DNA of 64,000 bases, from assembly GCA_045661345.1 (NCBI GenBank), contig JAZRFM010000030.1, forward strand, positions 71,996-135,995, written 5' to 3'. Below are positions 35,458 through 43,872 of the stretch, in pieces. The first letter of the stretch is position 1. Each line of letters starts with the position of its first letter. A program made the position numbers and the translations under genes. The stretch is from RUG12461 sp045661345. GTDB taxonomy: Bacteria > Bacillota > Clostridia > Lachnospirales > Lachnospiraceae. The notes below the pieces were generated by a model that ran no database searches, was not told the origin of the DNA, and saw nothing but the letters and a program-made list of their open reading frames with translations.

Positions 35458-37212
35458 ATGGGTATGATGGACCAGACAATGACAGAAAAGAAAACGGGAA
35501 TGACGAAAGAGCTCATTCTGTTTCTCGTCCTTGGTGTTGTTACGATCATCACAGGCTGGCTTTATCTTTCCACCGGTTTTGATGCTACCTGGGGCGGCGA
35601 TGACAGCATCGTACATCTGAGTATGTATCAAGCCACCAAAGACCAGACCTACTTACAGAGCTTCTTTCATTACATAGGGCAGGCGCTGGAGATCTACCTG
35701 CATCCGGCGGAGACCTACCGTTTTCTGCCCCTCGCCTACTGGAACGACGCTGTCTGGAAATTTGCGTCCTACAGTCTCACCAATTACCGGATAGCGGTTC
35801 TTTTCTATACGTATCTTGCAATCTTCCTGACATCGGTATTTCTCGGCTGCATGACAAAAAACAGATCGGTGGCTCTTCTTTGTCTTGCTCTGACGCCGCT
35901 GCTTGTGAATCTGTATTCCTCGGTGGAAGTAAACGCGCTCTATACCTATCAGGCCATGGCACAGCGCTCTTACATCTTCTGGATCATCGGGATGCTGCTT
36001 CTTTATGTCCATGCAGGAAAGAAAAAAATCGGGTTTCTGATTGCGGCGGCATTTTTTACATTTCTGTCCTGCAGCGTGCTTGAAATCGGCTATCTCTTTA
36101 TTTTTCCCTGCTTTTTGGTTGTTATGCTTCTGCACGAAAAGTGGAAACATAGGATCCTTGTCTTTGGCTCCCAGTGTATAAGCGTAATCCTCGCATTTAC
36201 AGGCTACTGCATCTGCGCTTCGGCACAGGGGATGAATACGGATACTTCCACCCGTTTTCAGCTGTCGCCCATTGTCGAAACCATTTCCAAGCAGATGACA
36301 GCATCTTTTTCCCTGCCGAGCGTGTTATTATCCGGACAGGAGCTGCATTTTGCGGATATCCGGGTGCAGGACGTGGTGCTGTCTTTTGTGCTGGCCGGTG
36401 TGGTGGCATGGCTGCTTTATCAGTGCAGCCATCAAGGACAGGCTGTACCGGAGATGACAAGCGGACTCCTGATCTGTATTGCTGTCCTGATTCTGGTATT
36501 GCCGGCCGGTCTGATTTCCATAGCAGAAAAGTTTCAGATCAGTAATGCCATTACATGGACGCAGGGTTGGATGATGTCCATTGTGGGAACCATGGGTGTG
36601 GGATTGTTTACGGCACTGCTGCTTCTTTCCATTACGGGCTGGATCGGGAGGAATGCGAATCCGCCCTGGCTGCGGATCCTCCTGATTGCCTCTCTGTCAT
36701 TTCTGATCGGTTGTACCGGGGTTTACAGCAGAGCAGCAACGAATGCTTCCGGCGACAAGCATACCCGTTCAGGAAATGATCTGTTGATCGAGGCGCTGCA
36801 AAGCGAGGTGCTTTCCGATGTCCCGGAGGATGCTCTGCTTTACTGTGATTACGGGATTTGGGGAAGCAGCGCACCGGCACTGAAGATGTTTATAGAGATC
36901 TATGGGAACCGTACACTGGAGCCCTCCTACTATGAAGGGCAGGAAATGGAAGAGGGAGCATTTTTCTCAGGTTTTCATCATGGAGATGCAATTGCCTATT
37001 ATTATGCCGGGAAATTGGGAGAAGAGCCGGGGACGCTTCAAAATGTCAGGGTCTGGATCAAAGATCGGGCGGGAATCATACAGAAGCATAATCTGACTTA
37101 CGTGGATGGCGGAACCCTTCAGGCAACAACAATCCAGCCTGCAGATGGACAGGAATCCGTCTACTATGCCAGGATACCGCAAATGAATTTCGCAGAATTC
37201 TATATTGAGTGA
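35458..37212 (+). CDS. Large polytopic membrane protein, possibly GT-C glycosyltransferase-like
   Basis: About 584 residues with roughly 10-11 membrane helices and a C-terminal external domain of about 140 residues. The first external loop has G-G-D-D-S, and acidic residues in this place are typical of GT-C enzymes that use lipid-linked sugars, but the match is only in layout. The start is uncertain: TTG 35446 lies too close to AAAGGA, so the ATG at 35458 is taken. It lies 17 bases after the zinc-ribbon gene and 15 before surE. Confidence 0.65.
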   Translation: MGMMDQTMTEKKTGMTKELILFLVLGVVTIITGWLYLSTGFDATWGGDDSIVHLSMYQATKDQTYLQSFFHYIGQALEIYLHPAETYRFLPLAYWNDAVWKFASYSLTNYRIAVLFYTYLAIFLTSVFLGCMTKNRSVALLCLALTPLLVNLYSSVEVNALYTYQAMAQRSYIFWIIGMLLLYVHAGKKKIGFLIAAAFFTFLSCSVLEIGYLFIFPCFLVVMLLHEKWKHRILVFGSQCISVILAFTGYCICASAQGMNTDTSTRFQLSPIVETISKQMTASFSLPSVLLSGQELHFADIRVQDVVLSFVLAGVVAWLLYQCSHQGQAVPEMTSGLLICIAVLILVLPAGLISIAEKFQISNAITWTQGWMMSIVGTMGVGLFTALLLLSITGWIGRNANPPWLRILLIASLSFLIGCTGVYSRAATNASGDKHTRSGNDLLIEALQSEVLSDVPEDALLYCDYGIWGSSAPALKMFIEIYGNRTLEPSYYEGQEMEEGAFFSGFHHGDAIAYYYAGKLGEEPGTLQNVRVWIKDRAGIIQKHNLTYVDGGTLQATTIQPADGQESVYYARIPQMNFAEFYIE

Positions 37213-37227
37213 GTAAAGGAAAACAGA

Positions 37228-37944
37228 ATGGTTCGGATCTTGATTACAAATGATGACGGAATCGGCTCTGACGGCCTGTACCGTCTGGTTATGACCGCAA
37301 AAGAATTCGGAGAGGTGGTAATCGTTGCCCCGGACGGGCAGCGGAGCGCAGCCTCACACAGCATCTCTTTGCATCACGAGCTCGATGTGTATCCGTATGA
37401 GTATCCTGTAGAGGGGGTGAAAGCCTATACCTGCAGCGGGACACCTGCGGATTGCGTGCGGGTCGGTCTGTTAAATATGATGGATCAAAAACCGGATTTT
37501 GTATTGTCCGGGATTAATGACGGCTATAATGTAGCTACCGATATCCAGTATTCCGGAACCGTGGGTGCTGCGTTTGAGGCAGCCTTTCAGGGGTATCACG
37601 CAATTGCACTGTCGGAGGGAAGGAGTTCCTGTCATGAGGTGACGGATGCCTATCTGTATCAAATGCTGGAGGAATGCATCGAAAAACCGCTGCCGCCCGG
37701 GCAGGTGTATAATATCAATTTTCCGGATTGCCCTTATGCGGTGTGTAAGGGTGTCCTCTATCAAAGATCAGTGTCTGCAGGGACTCCTTACAGGGATCAC
37801 TATGTAGAAAAAGAAAAACTGCCCGGTGGCGGGATCAGGCTGATGGTGGAAGGAGATCCCTCCACGGAAAGTGAAGAAGGATCCGATTACAGAGCAGTGG
37901 TGGAGCATTACGTCTCCGTCGGTATCCTGCATAACATCATGTAA
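37228..37944 (+). CDS. surE: 5'/3'-nucleotidase SurE
   Basis: This 238-residue metal-dependent nucleotidase hydrolyses nucleoside monophosphates. The N-terminal I-L-I-T-N-D-D-G-I-G-S-D-G and the later S-G-I-N-D-G-Y-N and Y-S-G-T-V-G-A-A are diagnostic; in most homologues N-x-G-x-N replaces N-D-G-Y-N. AAAGGAAAA precedes the ATG. Confidence 0.95.
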   Translation: MVRILITNDDGIGSDGLYRLVMTAKEFGEVVIVAPDGQRSAASHSISLHHELDVYPYEYPVEGVKAYTCSGTPADCVRVGLLNMMDQKPDFVLSGINDGYNVATDIQYSGTVGAAFEAAFQGYHAIALSEGRSSCHEVTDAYLYQMLEECIEKPLPPGQVYNINFPDCPYAVCKGVLYQRSVSAGTPYRDHYVEKEKLPGGGIRLMVEGDPSTESEEGSDYRAVVEHYVSVGILHNIM

Positions 37945-37947
37945 CGG

Positions 37948-37977
37948 TTTACATCATGGAGCTGTTCGTATTATAAT
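37948..37977 (+). promoter_or_regulatory. Promoter for the DUF308-like gene
   Basis: TTTACA (37948-37953) and TATAAT (37972-37977) are separated by 18 bases. GGAGG and the ATG at 38008 follow. Confidence 0.55.
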
Positions 37978-38007
37978 GAAACATCATTTGAGAGGAGGAA
38001 TCATGTT

Positions 38008-38568
38008 ATGAATCCAACAAAAACCGGAGTATCCGCTGTGATTGTGATCGCAGTGGAAATCCTGATCGGAATCTTTCTGTTGATCAATCCGGAGGGATTT
38101 ATGAAAACCATCATTATCATAGCCGGGATTGGTCTGCTCATTCTTGGCATCGTCCTGATGGTACGCTACATAGCGGGACAAAAAACGGGGTCGTCAGGAT
38201 TTGGAATTCTGATCGGCGCAATCATTGCTATCATTTTCGGGCTTGTGTGTATTTTTGCATCCAGAGGGATAGAGTGGATGATCGAAGCCTTTATCTGGGT
38301 ATGCGGTATCTTCCTGATTATAGCCGGGGTGATCAAGATCGCATCCTTTTTCCGTGTCCGCAGCGGAGGATATACCGGCAGCGGGACGGTGCTGCTTCTG
38401 ATCAGCGGTATTATTATGACAATCTTCGGGATACTTCTGGTATTCCATCCGTTCAAGTCCCTGGCCACGCTGCTTCGGATCGGCGGCATTGTGCTGATGG
38501 TGGAGGCGGTATTTGATCTGATCTCCTTTATCATCACCATGAAAAATGCGCCCCGGGAAGTGAAGTAA
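38008..38568 (+). CDS. HdeD/DUF308-like membrane protein
   Basis: 186 residues with six hydrophobic helices in three similar hairpins, each followed by short Arg/Lys loops and small-residue motifs such as I-N-P-E-G and V-F-H-P. This repeat layout is that of the HdeD/DUF308 family, linked in enterobacteria to acid stress. The role here is unknown. It ends 4 bases before the stop of the convergent channel gene, with no clear terminator between. Confidence 0.8.
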   Translation: MNPTKTGVSAVIVIAVEILIGIFLLINPEGFMKTIIIIAGIGLLILGIVLMVRYIAGQKTGSSGFGILIGAIIAIIFGLVCIFASRGIEWMIEAFIWVCGIFLIIAGVIKIASFFRVRSGGYTGSGTVLLLISGIIMTIFGILLVFHPFKSLATLLRIGGIVLMVEAVFDLISFIITMKNAPREVK

Positions 38569-38572
38569 AGAA

Positions 38573-38998
38573 TTACTTCTTCTGCAGGCGGAACTGATGC
38601 ACCTTTTTGGACATTTCCACCAGTTCTTCGTGGCTGAGTTCCGGAAGCTTTTCCAGACGGTCAAGGAAGGCGGTTAGCGTTTCCTTACGGCGGATTTCCA
38701 GGATTTCGTTGTAGTAATTGACGAGGATACCGGTGAGGATCGCGATCACAATGAGGGAATAGACCGTGACGATAACGGAAATGATCTTTGCCAGAAAAGT
38801 ATGTACCACGATATCCCCGAAACCGGCTGTTGAGATGACGGCGTAGCAGTACCATAACGCATCGGAATAGTTCGTGATTTCCGGTTCCGCGAGGAGGATC
38901 AATAAAGCCGAAATAAAGACAAAGATCAAATAATTCACAAAAATCCTGAGACCGTTTGTCTGTTTCAGGATACGGTAGAGTGTTTTCAGATTCTTCAT
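38573..38998 (-). CDS. Two-helix potassium channel-like protein
   Basis: 141 residues. Two membrane helices (about 15-37 and 70-93) flank a pore loop with the selectivity filter T-A-G-F-G-D, the K+-channel T-x-G-Y/F-G-D signature. The C-terminal tail is a short charged helix, with no RCK (TrkA-N) regulatory domain. The ATG at 38998 has GGGAG 8 bases upstream and is preferred to the earlier in-frame ATG at 39037. Confidence 0.85.
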   Translation of the reverse strand: MKNLKTLYRILKQTNGLRIFVNYLIFVFISALLILLAEPEITNYSDALWYCYAVISTAGFGDIVVHTFLAKIISVIVTVYSLIVIAILTGILVNYYNEILEIRRKETLTAFLDRLEKLPELSHEELVEMSKKVHQFRLQKK

Positions 38999-39089
38999 GG
39001 CGGTTCTCCCTGCTGACTGGTGTGTGTCTCTGATCACATCATAGCAAAAAAAGAAAAATAAAACGACGCAAAACTGATCGGGTGGTTAA

Positions 39090-39282
39090 GATTTTTCCGG
39101 TTTGTGACGATATAAGAGATAACAAAAACAAAACAGTCTCTGAAATCTGATCGAGTCAGTAAGCCAGCCGTCAGTTGCGAGCGAGCGGCCACGTTGAACA
39201 CCGGTAAAGAAGAAAAGAGGCAGGATGGAACGGCAAATAGCATGATGAAATCCCGGACAGCAGTCGCTGCGCGGGATTTTTT
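39090..39282 (+). ncRNA. Possible small RNA or leader ending at an orphan terminator
   Basis: The 375-base gap 38999-39373 holds no convincing gene but has a strong plus-sense terminator at 39248-39282. The bases before it are not repetitive and include complementary stretches such as GCCG/CGGC around 39153-39173. No known riboswitch core was recognised. The 5' end is a guess. It may be a free small RNA or an attenuated leader of the gene at 39374. Confidence 0.3.
39248..39282 (+). terminator. Orphan intrinsic terminator
   Basis: Outer stem AAATCCCG/CGGGATTT with an inner CAGC/GCTG stem, followed by six T. It lies 92 bases before the spermidine-synthase-like gene and is not downstream of any same-strand gene closer than the convergent pair ending at 38568. 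Confidence 0.8.
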
Positions 39283-39373
39283 GTACCCGGACCCGTACAG
39301 AGAAAAAGCGCGGCGTTGTCGGGGACGGGCAGCCGGAGCAGAGATGTCTGGCTTGCGGATGCAGGAGAACAGT

Positions 39374-40036
39374 ATGATTTCAGTGATTGAAAAAGAGTAT
39401 CATGGCGAGATGGCTCGTTTTCTCTATGTGGATGGCGGTGTGGAATCGGCCATGTATCTGAACCCTGCGCGACGGAGCGAACTGATCCTTTCTTATATGA
39501 GGAAAATTGCCGAGATCATCGCTGCTCTCCCGGAACCGCAGCAGGTGCTGATGATCGGCGGCGCCGGTTTTTCTCTTCCGCGCTTTTTACTGGATGCATA
39601 TCCGGATATTCACCTTACCGTGCTGGAAAAAGATGCACAAATGCTGCGTATCGCCGGGGAATCCTTTTTTCTTCCGAAAGATAAACGACTCACGGTAGTG
39701 GAGGCAGAGGGTCTGCGCTATCTGGAGCAGAATATGGATAAATACGATCTCATCATCAACGATGCCTTTATCGGCGCTTACCCGGATCCGGCGCTGTTGA
39801 CGGATGAAGCGGTTGCTCTGATGAAATCCAGACTGTACCCGGAAGGAACGATTCTCCTGAATATGGTGATGTCCCTGCGCGGGAAAGGCACATTTCCCGG
39901 AATCCGCCTCAGAACGAACCTGGAAAACAGTTTTCTCTATGTAAGATGCTCGCGCTGTCAGACATGGAAGATGGAGGAGGAGGCACAGAACTGCATTCTG
40001 AGTTGCTCGGACCGGGCATTACCGGTACATCTATAG
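39374..40036 (+). CDS. Spermidine synthase-like methyltransferase-fold protein
   Basis: 220 residues with a Rossmann SAM-fold: V-L-M-I-G-G-A-G-F, then L-T-V-L-E-K-D and L-I-I-N-D-A-F. The G-G-x-G-x-x and the N-D-A-F acidic position resemble spermidine synthases, but the protein is shorter than SpeE (about 280) and lacks the G-G-D-G-G form, so polyamine synthesis is not certain. The ATG at 39374 has AGGAG 7 bases ahead. An open frame extends further back through the terminator and is discounted. Confidence 0.75.
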   Translation: MISVIEKEYHGEMARFLYVDGGVESAMYLNPARRSELILSYMRKIAEIIAALPEPQQVLMIGGAGFSLPRFLLDAYPDIHLTVLEKDAQMLRIAGESFFLPKDKRLTVVEAEGLRYLEQNMDKYDLIINDAFIGAYPDPALLTDEAVALMKSRLYPEGTILLNMVMSLRGKGTFPGIRLRTNLENSFLYVRCSRCQTWKMEEEAQNCILSCSDRALPVHL

Positions 40037-40112
40037 GAACTTGCTTTTTGTTTTGGAAACGAGTAGAATATTCTCGGTTTGGAATTAGTTTTGGCAGAGG
40101 CAGGAGGTTTGT

Positions 40113-40835
40113 ATGAAAAAAAGAGTTGTAGCAACCATGATGACGATTTCCCTTGCGGCAGCAGTCCTTACGGGATGCGGTAGCACGGCAGCAGCGACAC
40201 CTGCGGCACCTGCGGCAACGGAAGCAGCAGCGCCCGCAGCAACAGAGGCGGCAGCACCGGCGGCAACGGAAGCAGCAGCACCGGCAGCAACCGAAGCAGC
40301 TCCCGCAGCTACGGAAGAGGCGCTGGATCCCAGTGTCAATAATATTGACGAGGAAGCACTGAAGCAGGCATTTATCCAGTCCATCGAGGATTCGGACTAT
40401 GACGATGTCAAGCTTCCGGAAGACAAGGACATCCAGATTACCGTTGTTTCCGACTATGGGAACTATGAGAGTCTGGAGTATCTGACCTATCTGTTCTTCG
40501 GTGCAAACGGAATCAACTATGCCGAGTACTATACGGCAGACCGCGAAACCGGAGATGTGATCACGCTGGATGAACTGTTGAATTCCGATCAGGCGACCTA
40601 TGATGCTATTTCCGAGAACATCCGGTCCCAGATGGAGGAGCAGATGCAGCAGGATGACACCGTAAAGTATTTCATGGATGATTACAAGGGTGTCGACAAG
40701 GATTCTCTCTGGTATCTCGGTTCGGACGGAAGTCTGATCATCACCTTCCCGGAGGCGACAATTGCGCCCCATTCCGACGGGATTATCACATTTACCATCC
40801 CCAGCGATGTGTTCGATCCGACAAAAGTGCTGTAA
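40113..40835 (+). CDS. Lipoprotein with Ala-Pro-Thr-Glu repeats and a DUF3298-like domain
   Basis: 240 residues. A lipoprotein signal peptide ends in L-T-G-C at Cys22. A low-complexity stalk with about five A-P-A-A-T-E-A-A units follows (about 25-68), which should span part of the cell wall. The C-terminal part has T-G-D-V-I-T-L-D-E-L-L and F-P-E-A-T-I-A-P-H-S-D-G with a final I-P, matching DUF3298, the domain seen in RsiV. No sigma factor gene is adjacent. GGAGG precedes the ATG, and a terminator follows. Confidence 0.8.
   Translation: MKKRVVATMMTISLAAAVLTGCGSTAAATPAAPAATEAAAPAATEAAAPAATEAAAPAATEAAPAATEEALDPSVNNIDEEALKQAFIQSIEDSDYDDVKLPEDKDIQITVVSDYGNYESLEYLTYLFFGANGINYAEYYTADRETGDVITLDELLNSDQATYDAISENIRSQMEEQMQQDDTVKYFMDDYKGVDKDSLWYLGSDGSLIITFPEATIAPHSDGIITFTIPSDVFDPTKVL
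40190..40320 (+). repeat. Tandem repeat encoding the Ala/Pro/Thr/Glu stalk
   Basis: About five imperfect 24-base units of the form GCAGCAACGGAAGCAGCAGCACCG. They encode the wall-spanning linker of the lipoprotein. Copy number may vary between strains. Confidence 0.8.
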
Positions 40836-40864
40836 ATAAGGATCTACGGAGCAGCAACAAAAAT

Positions 40865-40899
40865 AAGACGTCTCCTTTTTAAGGGGGACGTCTTTTTTT
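40865..40899. terminator. Bidirectional terminator between lipoprotein and trmB
   Basis: Stem AAGACGTC-x-CC / GG-x-GACGTCTT with seven T on the plus side and A-rich sequence on the other side, between convergent genes. Confidence 0.85.
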
Positions 40900-40941
40900 A
40901 CGGGCTTGTCACAGACAGGAAAGATCCTTACCCGGTAAAGA

Positions 40942-41589
40942 TCACGAAGTACGGTCAATGATCAGCTTACAGATTGGATGATGGAGGGCGGAGAACTTCG
41001 CCTCGTACTCGGTCATGATGTTTCCATGGGATAATACCGGATCATGATGCAGATCATCCGTGGAGGCGAGGAGCCTCCATTTACTCTTTTCGATCTCTTC
41101 CAGAGAAAACTCAAACAGGCCGCGGTTATCGGTTTTGAACTCGATACATCCCGTTTCGGACAGAATGTGGTCATAGCGCTCCAGAAACGCAGCGGAAGTG
41201 AGGCGCCTTTTGGCATGCTTCGCTTTTGGCCAGGGATCCGAAAAGTTCAGATAAATCCGATCAACTTCTCCCTCCCCGAAGATTTCTGTCAGAAATTCGG
41301 CATTGACGCAGAGAAAACGGAGATTCGGCAGGGGATTCTCTTCTATTTTTTGAATGGCACGAAAAAGAACGCTGGGAAACATCTCGATGCCCAGATACAT
41401 CACAGCAGGATGCAGCTGGGCCATATGCATCAGAAAAGTACCTTTTCCCATGCCGATTTCTATGTGGAGCGGAGCGGACGGGTTTTCAAAGAAGGTACGC
41501 CAGTTGTTTTTGTGGATGGAAGGGTCCTGCACACAGAATTCGCTGTTTGCCACAGCTTCCTCAGCACCCTTGATTTTTCTCAGTCGCAT
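40942..41589 (-). CDS. trmB: tRNA (guanine-N7-)-methyltransferase TrmB
   Basis: This 215-residue enzyme methylates G46 of tRNAs. The motifs I-E-I-G-M-G-K-G-T-F and N-F-S-D-P-W-P-K-A-K-H-A-K-R-R-L are diagnostic. The ATG at 41589 gives the conserved M-R-L-R-K-I-K-G start and has GAGG upstream. A longer frame to 41667 would overlap the divergent promoter. Confidence 0.95.
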   Translation of the reverse strand: MRLRKIKGAEEAVANSEFCVQDPSIHKNNWRTFFENPSAPLHIEIGMGKGTFLMHMAQLHPAVMYLGIEMFPSVLFRAIQKIEENPLPNLRFLCVNAEFLTEIFGEGEVDRIYLNFSDPWPKAKHAKRRLTSAAFLERYDHILSETGCIEFKTDNRGLFEFSLEEIEKSKWRLLASTDDLHHDPVLSHGNIMTEYEAKFSALHHPICKLIIDRTS

Positions 41590-41647
41590 CGTGATCAACC
41601 TCGCGTCAATCATACCATGAAGAAAAACAGCATGTCCATAAAAAATC

Positions 41648-41676
41648 TTTACATCCCACCAACGCATGCTTATAGT
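41648..41676 (+). promoter_or_regulatory. Promoter of the D-Ala-D-Ala carboxypeptidase gene, probably leaderless
   Basis: TTTACA (41648-41653), 17 bases, TATAGT (41671-41676), then 6 bases to the ATG at 41683. The expected transcription start falls on or next to the start codon, and no ribosome binding site is seen. Confidence 0.6.
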
Positions 41677-41682
41677 AGTACT

Positions 41683-43227
41683 ATGAGAAAAAAGACGGGA
41701 AAAACGAGAATGGAACGGCTTTTATCCATCATTCTGGTTTCTCTGTTTTGCATGATGCTTTTGACCGTTCCGGTGGGTATCCAGGGGGCGGAGACGCAGG
41801 AGAGTGTCGCGACAGCGGGGGACACGGTGACGGATCCGGCAGGAGAGGCGGAGGCCGAGACAGAAGTCCGGACAGAGGAGACGGGAATCGACACTACGGA
41901 TTTGCAGACTGAGACACCGGAGGGGTACTGGCCGGAGGGAATCGAGACAAATTCCCAGTCTGCCATTGTGATGGAGGCGTCCACCGGTACCATTCTCTAT
42001 CAGAAGAATATCGACGAACCGCACTATCCGGCAAGTATTACGAAGATTCTGACCGCGTTGATCGCATTGAAGCACGGTAATATGAGTGATATTGTGACTT
42101 TTTCCAAGGATGCGGTCTATAATACCGAAGGATCGTCCATTGCGCGTGATGTTGGCGAGGAGATGACCCTGGAGCAGTGTTTGTACGGGATGCTTCTGGA
42201 GTCCGCAAATGAATGTGCCTATGCCATCGCAGAGCATATTGCGGGAAGTGTGGATGCGTTTGTTGATATGATGAATGAGGAAGCCGCGGCATTGGGATGT
42301 ACCAATACACATTTCTCCAATCCCCACGGTCTGCCGGAGGAAACGCATTACACCTCAGCACACGATATGGCGCTGATCGCGCAGGAGGCGTGGAAAAATG
42401 AGACTTTTCGCATTATCACCGGCACCAGACGCTACGAGATCCCTCCTACCAATAAACACAGCGAGATCACCTATCTGCAGAATCACAACGAAATGCTGAA
42501 TCCCTATAAGTCGACGAAGTATCTGTATGAATACTGCGTTGGCGGGAAAACGGGTTATACGGAAGCGGCGAAAAGTACCCTGGTGACGTATGCCCAGAAA
42601 GACAATATGACGTTGATCTGCGTAGTCATGTATGCGGATCGTCCTGCTCACTGGACGGATACCATCGGTCTGTTTGAGTACTGTTTTGCGAATTTCGGTC
42701 TCTTCAATGTGGCAGAGAATACGCTTTCCGATGCAGAAAACAGCGACAAACGGGGCGGTCTCCGGGATTATGCCCCATTTGCACGGCTCGATCCCAATGC
42801 ACAGATCGTTCTGCCCCTGACGGCCTCCTTCCAGGATGCAGTGCCGGAGGTGGTGATAAATACACAGCCCGGAGAAGTAGTGGGAACGGTTTACTATACG
42901 TATGCAGGACACCCGGTGGGCACGGCGCAGATTCTTGCTACCGGTGCCATTGCGGAAACCTATCCTTTCAAGACGATCCTGAGTGAGGTAGCGACGGGCG
43001 ACGGCACGGACGGTCTGAAAAAGATGGTTATGATCACGCCGAAAAAGGTGCTGCCTGTCCTTCTGATCATAGCAGGTGCGGTACTGATTGTTTTTCTGAT
43101 CATCCGGTTTTCTTCCCGCTTGCGCATGCTGCAGCGGAACCTGTATCGGCGGAAACGTACCAAAACCCCTTATCGCAGGATCCGGAGCCGCGGATTCTCA
43201 AGACATCGACGGCGCAGACGTCGGTAA
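41683..43227 (+). CDS. D-alanyl-D-alanine carboxypeptidase, DacA/DacF type
   Basis: This 514-residue penicillin-binding protein trims the terminal D-Ala from peptidoglycan stem peptides. It has a signal peptide (about 1-35), an acidic Glu/Thr-rich spacer (36-82) and the S11 peptidase domain: S118-x-x-K121 in A-S-I-T-K, S174-A-N176, and K289-T-G291. A PBP5-like C-terminal domain and a final membrane helix (about 452-473) with a very basic tail follow. The open frame extends 639 bases upstream through trmB antisense; that part is not coding. The ATG at 41683 or 41710 gives the signal peptide. Confidence 0.93.
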   Translation: MRKKTGKTRMERLLSIILVSLFCMMLLTVPVGIQGAETQESVATAGDTVTDPAGEAEAETEVRTEETGIDTTDLQTETPEGYWPEGIETNSQSAIVMEASTGTILYQKNIDEPHYPASITKILTALIALKHGNMSDIVTFSKDAVYNTEGSSIARDVGEEMTLEQCLYGMLLESANECAYAIAEHIAGSVDAFVDMMNEEAAALGCTNTHFSNPHGLPEETHYTSAHDMALIAQEAWKNETFRIITGTRRYEIPPTNKHSEITYLQNHNEMLNPYKSTKYLYEYCVGGKTGYTEAAKSTLVTYAQKDNMTLICVVMYADRPAHWTDTIGLFEYCFANFGLFNVAENTLSDAENSDKRGGLRDYAPFARLDPNAQIVLPLTASFQDAVPEVVINTQPGEVVGTVYYTYAGHPVGTAQILATGAIAETYPFKTILSEVATGDGTDGLKKMVMITPKKVLPVLLIIAGAVLIVFLIIRFSSRLRMLQRNLYRRKRTKTPYRRIRSRGFSRHRRRRRR

Positions 43228-43264
43228 TGACGGTGATCGACGAAATTCTTTCAATATATGTAAA

Positions 43265-43299
43265 AAAACGACAGTATCGGACAAGGATACTGTCGTTTT
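43265..43299. terminator. Bidirectional terminator
   Basis: A perfect 14-base inverted repeat, AAAACGACAGTATC and its complement, around a seven-base loop, between the carboxypeptidase gene and a convergent gene. Confidence 0.9.
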
Positions 43300-43338
43300 G
43301 TGATATAACGGGACAAGCGAAAACTGAATCTACAGATT

Positions 43339-43872
43339 CTACTCACTGCGCGTAATTGTCTGAGAAATCAGAGTGTTTTGAATATTTGTCAGAAGTCTTT
43401 GCTTATGTTTGGTATAGAGGATTAAGCCGTTTCCTGTTTCCGTGATTGTCACGATCTTGTCGGAAAAGGTTTTGGAATACAGAAGCTGATGCATGAGATA
43501 TGTCCGGCAGTCGGCACTGACCCGCAGAAAAATCTGCTCACACTCGGAGAGGTCCGTTACTTCCACCTGGTATTTTTCACAGAGGAATCGCATTTCTTTA
43601 TCCTCTGCGACCTGTGAGCCGGTTTTGTTTATCATATAAAAGCCGTTTTCATCTTTGGGAAGATCCATGGCTTTTACCGCACGCTGTACCTGCTTGGTCA
43701 GACCGGGGGATGCGGGGTAGAGAGATTCAAAATAATTCATGAAGCTTGCTGCGTTGCGAAACTGGGTATTCTGCCCCTTCTCCAGAACCTCGGTGACCAG
43801 GATCCGTTTGATGATCTTTTCACAGGCCTCCCGGGAGGGATTTTTATGCAGTGCCGTTGTGTCATCCGCCAT
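43339..43872 (-). CDS. Unknown protein, possibly an ArgR-like regulator
   Basis: 177 residues, soluble. The N-terminal 75 residues could form a winged helix with T-K-Q-V-Q-R-A-V-K-A-M-D-L and then G-F-Y-M-I, reminiscent in order of ArgR DNA-binding domains. The C-terminal part (about 95-165) is a small alpha/beta unit like the ArgR hexamer domain in length only. No arginine-binding G-D-D motif is present, so this is a weak guess. The ATG at 43872 has AAGGAG upstream. It is divergent from the AbiE-like pair. Confidence 0.6.
   Translation of the reverse strand: MADDTTALHKNPSREACEKIIKRILVTEVLEKGQNTQFRNAASFMNYFESLYPASPGLTKQVQRAVKAMDLPKDENGFYMINKTGSQVAEDKEMRFLCEKYQVEVTDLSECEQIFLRVSADCRTYLMHQLLYSKTFSDKIVTITETGNGLILYTKHKQRLLTNIQNTLISQTITRSE

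Noticed and set aside
39090..39282. Cobalamin, TPP, SAM or c-di-GMP riboswitch upstream of the spermidine-synthase-like gene
   Set aside because: None of the conserved core sequences of these classes could be found, so only an unassigned RNA candidate is reported.
39194..39373. 60-residue N-terminal extension of the spermidine-synthase-like protein
   Set aside because: It would be translated through a strong terminator hairpin and has no family similarity. The ATG at 39374 has a well-placed AGGAG.
39909..40958. 349-codon minus-strand frame with Cys/Arg runs
   Set aside because: It is antisense to the lipoprotein with Ala-rich repeats and crosses a bidirectional terminator. The composition reflects the repeat, not a protein family.
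41044..41682. Long open frame extending the carboxypeptidase upstream by 213 codons
   Set aside because: It is antisense to trmB, has no signal peptide of its own, and the real signal peptide begins at 41683. Promoter elements lie just before that start.
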